A DNA stretch of 64,000 nucleotides from DASQMT01 sp963839615. GTDB taxonomy: Bacteria > Actinomycetota > Thermoleophilia > Solirubrobacterales > Solirubrobacteraceae. Each line of letters opens with the position of its first letter. The stretch's first letter is position 1. The notes below the pieces were generated by a model. The model saw only the letters and a list, made by a program, of their open reading frames with translations. It searched no databases and had not been told where the DNA came from. A program made the position numbers and the translations under genes. Location: contig CAWIVY010000001.1 in the NCBI GenBank assembly GCA_963839615.1, forward strand, positions 186,001 through 250,000. Reading direction: 5' to 3'. This document shows positions 1 through 8,063 of this stretch, in pieces.

Positions 1-7
1 CCGGACA

Positions 8-1696
8 ATGGCCGAGCCTCCTTTCGTACTCCTGCTCGTCGCTCCCGACGAGGACGACCGCCGCCTGCTCGCAGAGCTGCTCGGGGCTGCCACGGCGGAG
101 GTGCACTGGGTAGGGGGCGTGAGCTCGGCGCTCGCGGCCGTCGCCGAGCACCCGCATGACGCGGTGCTGCTCGACGGCTCGCTGGCCGGCGTATCCACCG
201 TGCGCCAACTGCTCGAGGAGGACCCCCACGCGCAAGTGATCCTGCTCGGCGACCCGAGCGGCGCCGAGGCGGTGCGGTCGGCACGCGAGTCGGGGGCCGC
301 CGATCACCTGTCCAAGGCGGCGCTGAACACGGAGACGCTCGAGCGCGCCGTGCGCTACGCGGCCGACCACCGCCGCTCGGTCGAGCGGCTCCAGCACAGC
401 GCGCTGCACGACGCTCTGACGGGCCTGCCGAACCGCACCCTCTTCCTCGACCGGCTCGAGCAGTCACTCCGGCGCGCGCGCCGCAGCGGGCCGGAGTCCG
501 GTGCGGCGGTGCTGTTCCTCGACCTCGACCGCTTCAAGGTGGTCAACGACTCGCTCGGCCACCAAGCGGGCGACACGCTGCTGCAGTCCGTCGCGCTGCG
601 GCTGGATGCGGCGCTGCGGCCCGGCGACACGGTGGCGCGCATGGGCGGCGACGAGTTCTGCGTGCTGCTCGAGGACGTCACCGACCCGCGCGAGGCGACG
701 GTCGTCGCCGAGCGCGTGCTCGCCGCGCTCGCCGATCCCTTCCCGATCGCGGGCCGCGACCTGCACGTCTCGGGCTCGATCGGCATCGCGCTCGGCGGGC
801 CGGACGTGGACCCGGAGGAGCTGATCCGCGACGCCGACGTGGCGATGTACCGCGCGAAGGCGGAGGGCAAGGCGCGCCATGCCGTCTTCGACGCGCACAT
901 GCATCGCCACGTGCTCGCGCGCCTGGACCTCGAGACCGATCTGCGCCGGGCGATCGAGAGCAGGACGCTGCAGGTGCTCTACCAGCCGATCATGCGCACC
1001 GTAGGGTGCGAGATCACCGCGTTCGAGGCGCTCTGCCGCTGGGAGGTCGAGCCGCGAGAGTTCGTCGCGGTCGCCGAGGAGACGGGGCTGATCATCCCGC
1101 TCGGGCGCTTCGTGCTGCGCGAGGCGGCGAAGCGCGCCGCCGAATGGGACACCTGCGTCAGCGTGAACGTCGCTGCGCGGCAGCTCGCCGACCCGGAGTT
1201 CACGCACACGGTGGCCGCGGTGCTCGCGGAGACCGGCGCGCGGCCGGGCAACCTGCGGCTCGAGGTGACCGAGTCGGCGATGACGCAGGATCCCGAGGAC
1301 GCCCTGCGGGTGCTCGCCGACCTGCGCACCCGCGTCGGCGTCAACGCCCACCTCGACGACTTCGGCACGGGGGCGTCATCGCTGCGCTTCCTGCACCGCT
1401 TCCCCGGCGATGCGCTCAAGATCGACCGCAGCCTGGTGATCGAGATGCTCACCGACACCGGCTCGAACGAGATCGTCAAGGCGATCGTCGGCCTCGCGCA
1501 CAACCTCGGCATGGATGTGGTCGGCGAGGGAGTCGAGTCCGCCGAGCATCTCGAGCGTCTGCGGCTGCTCGGCTGCGAGCTCGCCCAGGGATTCCATCTC
1601 TCGGCGCCGCTGACCGCGGAGGCGGCGGCGCACCTGCTGGCTCCGCAGCGCGCCGCCGGGCCGGACCCGACGGCGCCGCTGAAGCCGGTGCTCTGA
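8..1696 (+). CDS. Receiver-like/GGDEF/EAL bifunctional c-di-GMP protein
   Basis: Cyclic-di-GMP metabolism protein of 562 residues. The N-terminal ~120 residues look like a response-regulator receiver, with an aspartate at 56 in the phospho-acceptor strand and a lysine at 103. A GGDEF domain follows (~130-290) with an intact GGDEF motif at 213-217 and an RPGD inhibitory-site motif at 204-207, five residues upstream. The C-terminal EAL domain (~300-545) keeps EAL at 340-342, DDFGTG at 450-455 and the GEGVES signature. Both synthase and phosphodiesterase active sites therefore look complete, and the I-site suggests product inhibition. No sensor kinase is adjacent. Only seven bases precede the ATG, so an upstream start or operon partner cannot be excluded. 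Net activity cannot be predicted from sequence. Confidence 0.93.
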   Translation: MAEPPFVLLLVAPDEDDRRLLAELLGAATAEVHWVGGVSSALAAVAEHPHDAVLLDGSLAGVSTVRQLLEEDPHAQVILLGDPSGAEAVRSARESGAADHLSKAALNTETLERAVRYAADHRRSVERLQHSALHDALTGLPNRTLFLDRLEQSLRRARRSGPESGAAVLFLDLDRFKVVNDSLGHQAGDTLLQSVALRLDAALRPGDTVARMGGDEFCVLLEDVTDPREATVVAERVLAALADPFPIAGRDLHVSGSIGIALGGPDVDPEELIRDADVAMYRAKAEGKARHAVFDAHMHRHVLARLDLETDLRRAIESRTLQVLYQPIMRTVGCEITAFEALCRWEVEPREFVAVAEETGLIIPLGRFVLREAAKRAAEWDTCVSVNVAARQLADPEFTHTVAAVLAETGARPGNLRLEVTESAMTQDPEDALRVLADLRTRVGVNAHLDDFGTGASSLRFLHRFPGDALKIDRSLVIEMLTDTGSNEIVKAIVGLAHNLGMDVVGEGVESAEHLERLRLLGCELAQGFHLSAPLTAEAAAHLLAPQRAAGPDPTAPLKPVL

Positions 1697-1697
1697 G

Positions 1698-2265
1698 CTA
1701 GGCGTTGCGGGAGCGGTCGCTCTCGCTGACGTCGTCGGTCGGGCGGTTGCGCTCGAAGCGCCGCTCGTCCTCGCGACCCTGCTCGTACTCGCTGGACCTG
1801 GAGCCCTCCGGGCGATCGTGGTCCGTCACCTCGCGGGCGCGGTCGTCGACGGTGTGGCCGTCGCGGTCGGCGTCGGCTGTGGCGGTGGTGTCGGTGCCCG
1901 TGCTCGGTGCCCGTATCGGGGCCGGCGACGTCGGCGAAACGATCGCGCTCGGACTCGTCGATGAGCTCGTCATCGGCCAGGCCGCGCTCGTGCATCGTCG
2001 CGCGCTCGTGCTCCATGTTGGCCTCCGCGCGCTCGCGCTCGGCGGCCTGCTGGGCCATGCGCGCCTTCTGCTCGGCGGCCTCCGCGCGGGTCTCGCGGTG
2101 CGAAGCGGCCTCCCTGTGCTCGGTCGCGACGGTCTCGCGACGCGAGAGCAGCTCACGCTCGGCCTTCTTTCGATCAGCAGCTGCGCGCATACGCGGAAGC
2201 ATCACGAGCAGGGCGATGATGATGAGCGCGGCTACGACGATGGCGATGATCAATCCGGTGGACAT
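1698..2265 (-). pseudogene. Membrane-anchored Ala/Glu/Arg coiled-coil protein, frameshifted by a 13-bp duplication
   Basis: The product begins with a single N-terminal membrane segment (STGLIIAIVVAALIIIALLV) followed by a long charged Ala/Arg/Glu helix, probably a coiled coil (~25-100), and an acidic stretch. After residue ~120 the frame turns into Arg/His/Pro-rich nonsense that would run antisense deep into the GGDEF/EAL gene. Removing one copy of a 13-bp direct repeat (1891-1914) restores an acidic, Asp/Arg/Thr-rich tail ending at a stop at 1698, one base from the neighbouring convergent gene, giving about 184 residues. The start is supported by a GGAAGGA-type ribosome site on the minus strand. 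Similar small anchored coiled-coil proteins occur in actinobacteria with no assigned role. Whether the duplication is real, phase-variable or an assembly error is open. Confidence 0.7.
1891..1914. repeat. 13-bp-period direct repeat causing a frameshift
   Basis: Two copies of TCGGTGCCCGT lie at 1891-1901 and 1904-1914, a period of 13 bp. Because 13 is not a multiple of three, the extra unit shifts the minus-strand reading frame of the membrane/coiled-coil gene. Deleting one unit in silico joins the sensible N-terminal frame directly to the acidic C-terminal frame. Confidence 0.85.
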
Positions 2266-2299
2266 CTGGGCTCGTCCTTCCCTCGATTACGGTCCTGGC

Positions 2300-2305
2300 T
2301 AGGGT
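2300..2305 (+). promoter_or_regulatory. -10 hexamer of a leaderless promoter (PHP gene)
   Basis: TAGGGT lies nine bases before the ATG at 2315, with no ribosome-binding sequence between them. This TANNNT-to-start spacing recurs through the window and fits a leaderless transcript. Confidence 0.55.
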
Positions 2306-2314
2306 TCCCGGCCC

Positions 2315-3205
2315 ATGGAACCCGCACACGTCGCACCGGACTTCGACCTGCAGGCGCACTCCGTGGAGTCCGATGGCTCCCTGAGCCCGGCGGATGTCGT
2401 CGCCCGCGCCGCGATGTCAGAAATGAGACTCATCGCGCTGACCGACCACGACACCGTCGACGGCGTGCCGGAGGCATTGCGCGCGGCGCGCGAGCACGGC
2501 CTGCGCTGCTCGCCCGCCGCCGAGCTCTCGAGCGTCTCGGGCGAGTTCGAGGACCTGCACGTCTGCGGCTACGAGCTGCGGCACGACGACCCCGAGCTGC
2601 GCGCCACGCTGGAGGACTTCCGCGCCGACCGCGGGCGGCGGATCTGGGCGATGGCCGACCGGCTGGAGGAGCTGGGATTCGCGCTCGACCGGAGCGACCT
2701 GCGCGCGCGCGAGCGCGCCGGCGCGCCGCTGGGGCGGCCGCACCTGGCCGACGCGGTGCTCGCGCACCCGGCGAACGCGGCGAAGCTGCGCGCCGAGGGG
2801 ATCGACGGCAAGCGCACGCTCTTCCCGCCCTACCTCATCCCGGGCGCGATCGCCTACGTCGCCCGCACGCGCCCGACCGTCGAGGACGCGATCGAGGTGA
2901 TCCACGCGGCCGGCGGCGTCGCCGTCTGGGCGCACCCGTTCTGGGACATCGCGGAGCGCGATGTCGTGCTCGCCGCGCTCGCCACGTTCGCGGCCGCGGG
3001 CCTGGACGGCGTCGAGGTCTTCTATGCCGGCCACGACGAGGAGCAGACGCGCGTGCTCTACGAGGCGGCGCGAGAGCGCGGCCTGCTCGCGACCGGCTCG
3101 GCGGACTTCCACGGGCCGGAGCACGAGCGCTTCAACCGCTTCGGCGCCTTCTCGCTGTACGGGATGGAGCCGGTGCTCGGCCCGATCGGCGCTCAGCCCT
3201 CGTAG
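2315..3205 (+). CDS. PHP-domain metal-dependent phosphoesterase (YciV/TrpH-like)
   Basis: A 296-residue PHP-family hydrolase, the fold shared by 3',5'-nucleoside-bisphosphate phosphatase/RNase AM (YciV/TrpH) and the PHP domain of DNA polymerase III. Visible motifs are the N-terminal DLQAHSVESDG, LTDHDTVDG at 42-50, a metal-binding glutamate in PAAELSS (~70), a central WAHPFW and a C-terminal GSADFHGP. The first motif reads Gln-Ala-His where the family usually has His-x-His, so one metal ligand is replaced by Gln13. The remaining ligands look intact. Its 3' end overlaps the convergent DUF2630 gene by 13 bp. By analogy it would degrade short nucleotides such as pAp, but the substrate is not shown by sequence. 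Confidence 0.85.
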   Translation: MEPAHVAPDFDLQAHSVESDGSLSPADVVARAAMSEMRLIALTDHDTVDGVPEALRAAREHGLRCSPAAELSSVSGEFEDLHVCGYELRHDDPELRATLEDFRADRGRRIWAMADRLEELGFALDRSDLRARERAGAPLGRPHLADAVLAHPANAAKLRAEGIDGKRTLFPPYLIPGAIAYVARTRPTVEDAIEVIHAAGGVAVWAHPFWDIAERDVVLAALATFAAAGLDGVEVFYAGHDEEQTRVLYEAARERGLLATGSADFHGPEHERFNRFGAFSLYGMEPVLGPIGAQPS

Positions 3206-3435
3206 CCCTCGACGGTCGATTCGTCGCGCAGCGACACCACCTCGGGGTCGTTGCCGAACTCCTCGCGCGCACGGCGCTGGCGCAGCAGGTCCCAGTAGCG
3301 GTCGAGCTCCACCCGCACGGCGGCGAGACGGTCGTGGTCGTCCGGGCTGAGGCCGTCCGGTCCACCCCCGGAGAGCAGCCGGTGCTCTTCGGCGACGAGC
3401 TGCTCGATGTGATCCTGCACCTGCGAGTCGTCCAT
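3193..3435 (-). CDS. DUF2630 family small protein
   Basis: An 80-residue, charged, mostly helical protein. It begins with MDDSQVQDHIEQLVAEEHRL and ends with a stretch (LRQRRAREEFGNDPEVVSLR) that I recognise as typical of the actinobacterial DUF2630 family. No function is known. There is no signal peptide or membrane segment, and the two predicted helices could pair as a hairpin. The ATG at 3435 is preceded by a CGGAG ribosome-like sequence at about seven bases. The gene converges on and overlaps the PHP gene by 13 bp, and it is divergent from the SDR/TetR pair with 75 bp between starts. A perfect inverted repeat at 3462-3475 lies in that gap. Confidence 0.8.
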   Translation of the reverse strand: MDDSQVQDHIEQLVAEEHRLLSGGGPDGLSPDDHDRLAAVRVELDRYWDLLRQRRAREEFGNDPEVVSLRDESTVEGYEG

Positions 3436-3461
3436 TGGGGCTCCGTTCGCGCGCCGCATCC

Positions 3462-3475
3462 GAGGGTACACCCTC
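3462..3475. promoter_or_regulatory. Inverted repeat GAGGGT-2-ACCCTC
   Basis: A perfect 6+2+6 palindrome in the 75-bp gap between the divergent DUF2630 and SDR genes, just upstream of a second, AT-rich palindrome. It could be an operator or part of a promoter. No binding protein can be assigned. Confidence 0.35.
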
Positions 3476-3481
3476 CGGCAC

Positions 3482-3504
3482 ATAAACGAACGATCATTTA
3501 TATT
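3482..3504 (+). promoter_or_regulatory. Candidate TetR-type operator overlapping a -10 element
   Basis: ATAAACGAACGATCATTTAT (3482-3501) is an imperfect 20-bp palindrome, 16 of 20 positions symmetric, and conspicuously AT-rich for this genome. The hexamer TATATT (3499-3504) overlaps its right arm and ends six bases before the SDR ATG, so a bound repressor would block a leaderless promoter. Its length and symmetry suit a TetR dimer, and a TetR gene is the second gene of this unit. Confidence 0.6.
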
Positions 3505-3510
3505 GGTCCG

Positions 3511-4377
3511 ATGAGCCTTTCCAACCGCGTCGCCGTCGTCGCCGGGGCCACTCGCGGAGGCGGCCGCGCGATCGCGATCGAGCTGGGCGCGGCCGGCGCG
3601 ACCGTGTACGTGACCGGGCGCAGCGCCGGCGGGCGCCGATCGCCGATGGACCGCCCCGAGACGCTCGAGGAGACCGCCGCGCTCGTCGAGGGCGCCGGCG
3701 GCCGCGCCGTGCTCGCACCGACCGACCACACCGACCCGGCGCGCGTGCGGTCGCTCGCGGAGCGCATCGCCCGCGAGCAGGACGGTCGCCTCGATCTGCT
3801 CGTCAACAGCGTCTGGGGTGGCGATCACATCGCCGGCTGGGGCAGGCCGTTCTGGGAGCACGACCTCGACCAGGTGCTCGAGCTGCAGCGCAACGCCGTC
3901 TGGTCGCACCTGATCACCGCGCACGCGCTCGCGCCTTTGCTGGTCGCGCGCGGCCGCGGGCTGATCGTCGAGGTGACCGACGGCATCGACGACCGCTACC
4001 GCGGCGCGCTCGCCTACGACCTCGTGAAGTCCTCCGTGATCCGGCTCGCGCTCGGCGCGGCCGCGGACCTGCGCCCGCACGGCGTGGCCGCGCTCGCGCT
4101 CACGCCCGGCTTCCTGCGCTCGGAGGCGATGCTCGATCACTTCGGCGTGACCGCGGACACCTGGCGCGACGCGATCGCGACGGACCCGCACTTCGCCTAC
4201 TCCGAGACGCCGCGCTTCCTCGGGCGCGCCGTCGTCGCACTCGCTTCCGACGCGGCGATCATGGACAAGAGCGGCGGTCGCTTCGCCACCTGGCAGCTCG
4301 CGCACGAGTACGAGTTCGACGACGTCGACGGCACCCGGCCCGACTGGGGCGCGCACGCGCTCGAGGCTGGGCTCTAG
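3511..4377 (+). CDS. Short-chain dehydrogenase/reductase
   Basis: A 288-residue SDR oxidoreductase. The Rossmann cofactor motif is present at the N-terminus as GATRGGGRAIA (variant of TGxxxGxG), followed by YVTGRSAGG, which suggests NADP(H) use. NSVW replaces the usual NNAG, and the catalytic Tyr-x-x-x-Lys is at YDLVK. The C-terminus is extended relative to the ~250-residue classical SDRs, as in the family often annotated as DHRS1-like. The substrate is unknown. It starts six bases after a TATATT hexamer embedded in a palindrome and is followed seven bases later by a TetR regulator. Together they look like a small self-regulated, possibly xenobiotic- or ligand-responsive operon. Confidence 0.87.
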   Translation: MSLSNRVAVVAGATRGGGRAIAIELGAAGATVYVTGRSAGGRRSPMDRPETLEETAALVEGAGGRAVLAPTDHTDPARVRSLAERIAREQDGRLDLLVNSVWGGDHIAGWGRPFWEHDLDQVLELQRNAVWSHLITAHALAPLLVARGRGLIVEVTDGIDDRYRGALAYDLVKSSVIRLALGAAADLRPHGVAALALTPGFLRSEAMLDHFGVTADTWRDAIATDPHFAYSETPRFLGRAVVALASDAAIMDKSGGRFATWQLAHEYEFDDVDGTRPDWGAHALEAGL

Positions 4378-4384
4378 GGCCGGG

Positions 4385-4984
4385 ATGGCGCGCCCGCGGA
4401 CAGTCGCCGACGGCGCGGTGCTCGACGCCGCGGCGCGGCTGATCGGCCGCGTCGGCCCGCGTCGGCTGACGCTCGCGCACGTCGCGGAGGAGTCCGGCCT
4501 GTCGCCCGCGACGCTGCTGCAGCGCTTCGGCTCCAAGCGCGGCCTGCTGCTCGCGGTCGCGCGCCGGCCGCCGGACCTCGGCGCCATCTTCGCGGCGCCC
4601 GCGCCGACCCGGTGCGAGGCGCTCCTCGCCGCGCTCGTGGCGCTCACGGCGTCCGCGCGTACGCCGGAGGCGATGGCCAACAACCTGGCGTTCCTGCAGC
4701 TCGACCTCGCCGACGAGGAGTTCCGCGCCGAGGCGGTCGCGTTCTTCGCCGCGACGCGTGGGCACGTCTCGGCGCTGCTGGGGCAGGCGATCGCGGCCGG
4801 CGAGCTCGAGGGCGTCGATGCCGAGGCGCTGGCCGAGACGGTCCTGACCGCCTACAACGGCGCGCTGATCACGTGGGCGGTGCTGCGCGAGGGCCCGCTG
4901 GAGGACTGGTTGCGCGGCCGCATCGATGCGGTGCTCGCTCCGTACCGTCAGAGCACGCGGCGGCCGGTCTCCTCGGTCGAGTAG
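4385..4984 (+). CDS. TetR family transcriptional regulator
   Basis: A 199-residue one-component regulator. The N-terminal ~50 residues form the TetR helix-turn-helix (VADGAVLDAAARLIGRVGPR, then LTLAHVAEESGLSPATLLQR). The C-terminal ~140 residues are a helical ligand-binding/dimerisation domain without diagnostic motifs. It follows the SDR stop by seven bases, so it is probably co-transcribed with it. The AT-rich palindrome upstream of the SDR gene is the obvious candidate operator, making autorepression likely but unproven. The 3' end overlaps the convergent moeA-like gene by 37 bp. Confidence 0.9.
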   Translation: MARPRTVADGAVLDAAARLIGRVGPRRLTLAHVAEESGLSPATLLQRFGSKRGLLLAVARRPPDLGAIFAAPAPTRCEALLAALVALTASARTPEAMANNLAFLQLDLADEEFRAEAVAFFAATRGHVSALLGQAIAAGELEGVDAEALAETVLTAYNGALITWAVLREGPLEDWLRGRIDAVLAPYRQSTRRPVSSVE

Positions 4985-6849
4985 CCGCCGAGCGCCTCCA
5001 CCTGCGCCTTGAAGCCGGCGTCCTCGAGCAGCGCCAGCAGCGGCACGGCCGCCGGCTCTCCGGGGGCCATCACGAGGTCGAACGGCTCGCGCGCCACCGG
5101 CACGAAGTCGAGGCCGAACGCGCGCGCAGCGGCCATCACGCCGAGGCCCGCGTCCGCACGACCGGCCGCGACGGCCGCCGCGACGGCGAAGTGGGTCGGC
5201 TGCTCGCGGTCGTAGCCGTCGACCGCGGCGGGCTCGATGCCGCGCCGTCCGAGCTCGTGATCGAGCAGCACGCGGGTGCCGGCGCCGCGCTGGCGGTTGA
5301 CGTAGCGCAGGCGCGGCAGGTCGTCGAGGCCGGCGACGCCCGCAGGGTTGCCGGGGGCGACGATCAGGCCCTGCTCGCGGTGCACCAGCCGGATCACCTC
5401 GACCTCGCGCCCGGGCAGAACGCGCCGGATCCAGGGCAGCGTGTACTCGCCGCTCTCGGGATCGAGCAGGTGGCAGCCGGCCAGGTGGCAGAGACCGTCG
5501 CGCAGCGCGACGAGCCCGCCGAGCGAGCCGACCGGGCCGGAGACGAGCGTCTGCGCCGGGTCGCGCACGCGCAGCAGCGAGGCGGCGAGATCGAGCACCG
5601 GGTCGTGCGAGCCGATCACGACGATCGTGCGCTCGACCGCCTCGAGGTCGCGCAGCAGCCGCACCTCGACCTCCTCGCCGGCGTCGTGCCCCTCGAGCGC
5701 AGCCGGCACGACCAGCAGCCCGTCGGCGCGCACCAGGGATGTGAGCACGCCCGCGCCGCGCGGCAGGGGCGCCGCCACGAGCCCGCCGCCGACGCGCCCG
5801 AGCCGCACCCGGATCCAGTCGTCGGTCCCGAGCGAGGAGGCCAGCCGGCGCGCGAGCCGGGCGCGCGCACGCGGGCGCTCGACGGGCGCGGTGCCCTCCA
5901 GCGCGGCGAGCAGCGGGAGGGCGAACAGCTCGAAGGTCAATGCCGCGGAGACGGGATAGCCGGGCGCGCCGAGCACCGGCGTGCCGTCCACGGCGCCGAG
6001 CACCACCGGGTGCCCGGGCTTGACGGCGACGCCGTGGACGAGCAGCGTGCCGGCCTGCTCCACGATCGCTGCCGTGTGGTCGTCGCGCCCGGCGCTCGAG
6101 CCCGCGATCACGATCACGAGGTCGGCGCGCGCCGCGCCGTCGCGCACCGCTGCCGTGATCAGCTCCGGATCGTCGGGCAGGATCGGCACGCTCTCGACCT
6201 CGCAGCCGGCCTCGCGCGCCTGCGCGGCGAGCATCAGCGAGTTCGTGTCGACGAGCTCGCCGGGCGCCGGCTCCGCCCCGCCGACCGCCCGCACCTCGTC
6301 GCCCGTCGGTATCACGAGCACGCGCGGGGCCCGGTGCACGCTCAGCACCGTGTGACCCGCGGCCGCGGCGGCGGCGACGTCGAACGGGCGCAGCCGGTGA
6401 CCCTCCGGCAGCAGCAGCTCGGTCGCGCTGACGTCCTCACCGATCATGCGCACGTGCTGCCACGGCGCGACCGCCCCGCGGACCTCCGGGACGTCGTCGG
6501 TCCAGTGCAGGTCCTCGCGCATCACGACCGCGTCGAAGCCGTCGGGCAGTGCGTCGCCGGTGTCGACGACGGCGAAGTGAGGCAGCTGTCGCGCCGACGT
6601 CTCGGTCGCCCCGTGCGTGTCCTGCGCCTGGACGGCGATCCCGTCCATCGCGGCCGCGTCGTAGGCGGGCGAGGAGCGCAGCGCCCAGACGGGCGCCGCG
6701 GTGACGCGGCCGAGCGCGTCGGCGAGCGGCATGTCGACCGCGTCGAGCCGGCGGCCCTCGAGCGTGCCGAGCCACGCGGCGAGCGCCTCGGCGGCGGGAA
6801 CGTCGCGGATGTACACGCTCACAGCATGGCGCGTCGTCCCCGAGGGCAC
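4948..6849 (-). CDS. MoeA-type molybdopterin molybdotransferase fused to a PBP-like domain
   Basis: A 633-residue, two-part protein. Residues ~15-410 are MoeA-like: the MDGIAVQ segment, PTGDEV, the IAGSSAGRDD loop and the GAPGYPVSA loop. MoeA inserts metal into adenylylated molybdopterin. Residues ~420-633 match the periplasmic-binding-protein-like domain found on some MoeA proteins (IGSHDPVLDLAASLL, then YVNRQRGAGTRVLLDHEL, then a hinge), presumed to bind molybdate or tungstate. The gene follows the other moeA by three bases, so translation is probably coupled. The start is GTG at 6849; an in-frame GTG nine codons later (VSVYIRD) is also plausible. Two MoeA paralogues beside an aldehyde:ferredoxin oxidoreductase suggest separate Mo and W handling, as proposed in tungsten users. 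Confidence 0.88.
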   Translation of the reverse strand: MPSGTTRHAVSVYIRDVPAAEALAAWLGTLEGRRLDAVDMPLADALGRVTAAPVWALRSSPAYDAAAMDGIAVQAQDTHGATETSARQLPHFAVVDTGDALPDGFDAVVMREDLHWTDDVPEVRGAVAPWQHVRMIGEDVSATELLLPEGHRLRPFDVAAAAAAGHTVLSVHRAPRVLVIPTGDEVRAVGGAEPAPGELVDTNSLMLAAQAREAGCEVESVPILPDDPELITAAVRDGAARADLVIVIAGSSAGRDDHTAAIVEQAGTLLVHGVAVKPGHPVVLGAVDGTPVLGAPGYPVSAALTFELFALPLLAALEGTAPVERPRARARLARRLASSLGTDDWIRVRLGRVGGGLVAAPLPRGAGVLTSLVRADGLLVVPAALEGHDAGEEVEVRLLRDLEAVERTIVVIGSHDPVLDLAASLLRVRDPAQTLVSGPVGSLGGLVALRDGLCHLAGCHLLDPESGEYTLPWIRRVLPGREVEVIRLVHREQGLIVAPGNPAGVAGLDDLPRLRYVNRQRGAGTRVLLDHELGRRGIEPAAVDGYDREQPTHFAVAAAVAAGRADAGLGVMAAARAFGLDFVPVAREPFDLVMAPGEPAAVPLLALLEDAGFKAQVEALGGYSTEETGRRVL

Positions 6850-6852
6850 GTG

Positions 6853-8055
6853 TCAGCCGTACAGCGAGACCTCGACCTCGGCCCCCGCCGCCAGGCCCGT
6901 GTCGGCCTCCGGGACGCGGAACCAGCCGTCCGCGCGCACCATCGGCCCGAGCAGCGCGGAGGAGCCGAAGAGCGGCGTGGCGACTCCGTCGCGCAGCTCC
7001 GCCTGCACGACGTCGAGCCGCCCGGCCGCGCTCGGGACGTCGCGCGCAAGCCGCGCGCGGACCGACGGCTGCGGCGGCGGCGACGTGATGCCGGCGACCG
7101 TGCGGACGAGCGGGACGCCGACGAGGCGGAAGACGACGAGCGCCGAGCGCGGGTTGCCCGGCAGGCCGACGAGCGGCACACCGCCGCAGTCGGCCAGCAG
7201 CGTCGGCTTGCCCGGGCGCACGGCGAGGCCGTGGCAGACGACCTCCCCCAGCCGCGCCGCAACGGTCGCGGTCAGGTCGCGCGCGCCGACCGACGATCCG
7301 GCGGAGACGACGACGGCGTCGTCCTCGGCGACGGACGCGGCGAGCGCGCGCTCCAGCGCGGCGGCGTCGTCCGGCACGATGCCGCGGAGGACCGGCTCGC
7401 CGCCGGCCTCGCGCACGATCCCGGCGAGCGCGGGGGCGCACGCATCGCGCACCTGGCCGGGCTCGAGCACCGGCGTGGCGCCCGGGACGACCTCGTCGCC
7501 GGTCGAGACGATCCCCACGCGCGGCGGCGCGTGCGCGGCGATCGACGTGATCCCGGCGGCGGCCAGCAGCCCGAGGTCGGCCGCGCGCAGCGGGCGCCCG
7601 GCCGGCGCCAGCACGTCGCCGGGGCGCGCCTCCTCGCCCGGTTGCAGGATGCCGTCGCCGGGCGCGACGCGGCGCAGCAGCTCGACGTGACCGGGCATCG
7701 GCTCGGTCGTGTGCTCGACCATCACGACCGCGTCGGCGCCGTGCGGGAGCAGCCCGCCCGTCGGGATGCTCATCGCCGCGCCGGGACCGACCTCGCCGTC
7801 GGGCGCGCGGCCCATCGCGACGGCGCCCGTGACCTCGAGGAACGCGGGCAGCGCCTCCGAGGCCGCGTACGTGTCGATCGCGCGCACCGCGTAGCCGTCG
7901 ACGGTCGCGCGCGCGTACGCGGGCAGCTGCTCCGCCGCGCAGACGTCCCGCGCGGGCACCGCGCCGAGCTTGGGAGCGACGTCCGCGACCGCGCTGCGCC
8001 GCTCCGGAGCGAGCGCGGCGAGCGCCTCGGCGACGGTCATGACCGTGAGGAACAT
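6853..8055 (-). CDS. moeA: Molybdopterin molybdotransferase MoeA
   Basis: A 400-residue MoeA of standard length. It shows the N-terminal linker/hinge domain with TVDGYAVRA, the MPT-binding domain with STGDEVVPG, SAGSSVGARD and the GLPGNPRSA loop, and a C-terminal beta-barrel domain. It catalyses metal insertion into adenylylated molybdopterin in the cytoplasm. It lies eight bases after the aldehyde:ferredoxin oxidoreductase gene and three bases before a second moeA with a fused binding domain, so the three form one minus-strand operon. Which paralogue prefers tungsten cannot be read from sequence. An alternative in-frame ATG lies five codons downstream. Confidence 0.93.
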   Translation of the reverse strand: MFLTVMTVAEALAALAPERRSAVADVAPKLGAVPARDVCAAEQLPAYARATVDGYAVRAIDTYAASEALPAFLEVTGAVAMGRAPDGEVGPGAAMSIPTGGLLPHGADAVVMVEHTTEPMPGHVELLRRVAPGDGILQPGEEARPGDVLAPAGRPLRAADLGLLAAAGITSIAAHAPPRVGIVSTGDEVVPGATPVLEPGQVRDACAPALAGIVREAGGEPVLRGIVPDDAAALERALAASVAEDDAVVVSAGSSVGARDLTATVAARLGEVVCHGLAVRPGKPTLLADCGGVPLVGLPGNPRSALVVFRLVGVPLVRTVAGITSPPPQPSVRARLARDVPSAAGRLDVVQAELRDGVATPLFGSSALLGPMVRADGWFRVPEADTGLAAGAEVEVSLYG

Positions 8056-8063
8056 CGGGGCGG

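Noticed and set aside
979..1697. Continuation of the coiled-coil gene's N-terminal frame antisense to the EAL domain
   Set aside because: Composition turns Arg/Pro/Ser-rich as expected of an antisense frame. The acidic tail in the other frame is the convincing end.
2417..4683. Long minus-strand frames opposite the PHP and SDR genes
   Set aside because: Arg/Ala/Gly-rich composition and lack of domains mark them as shadows of the plus-strand genes in high-GC DNA; only the 80-residue DUF2630 protein is real.
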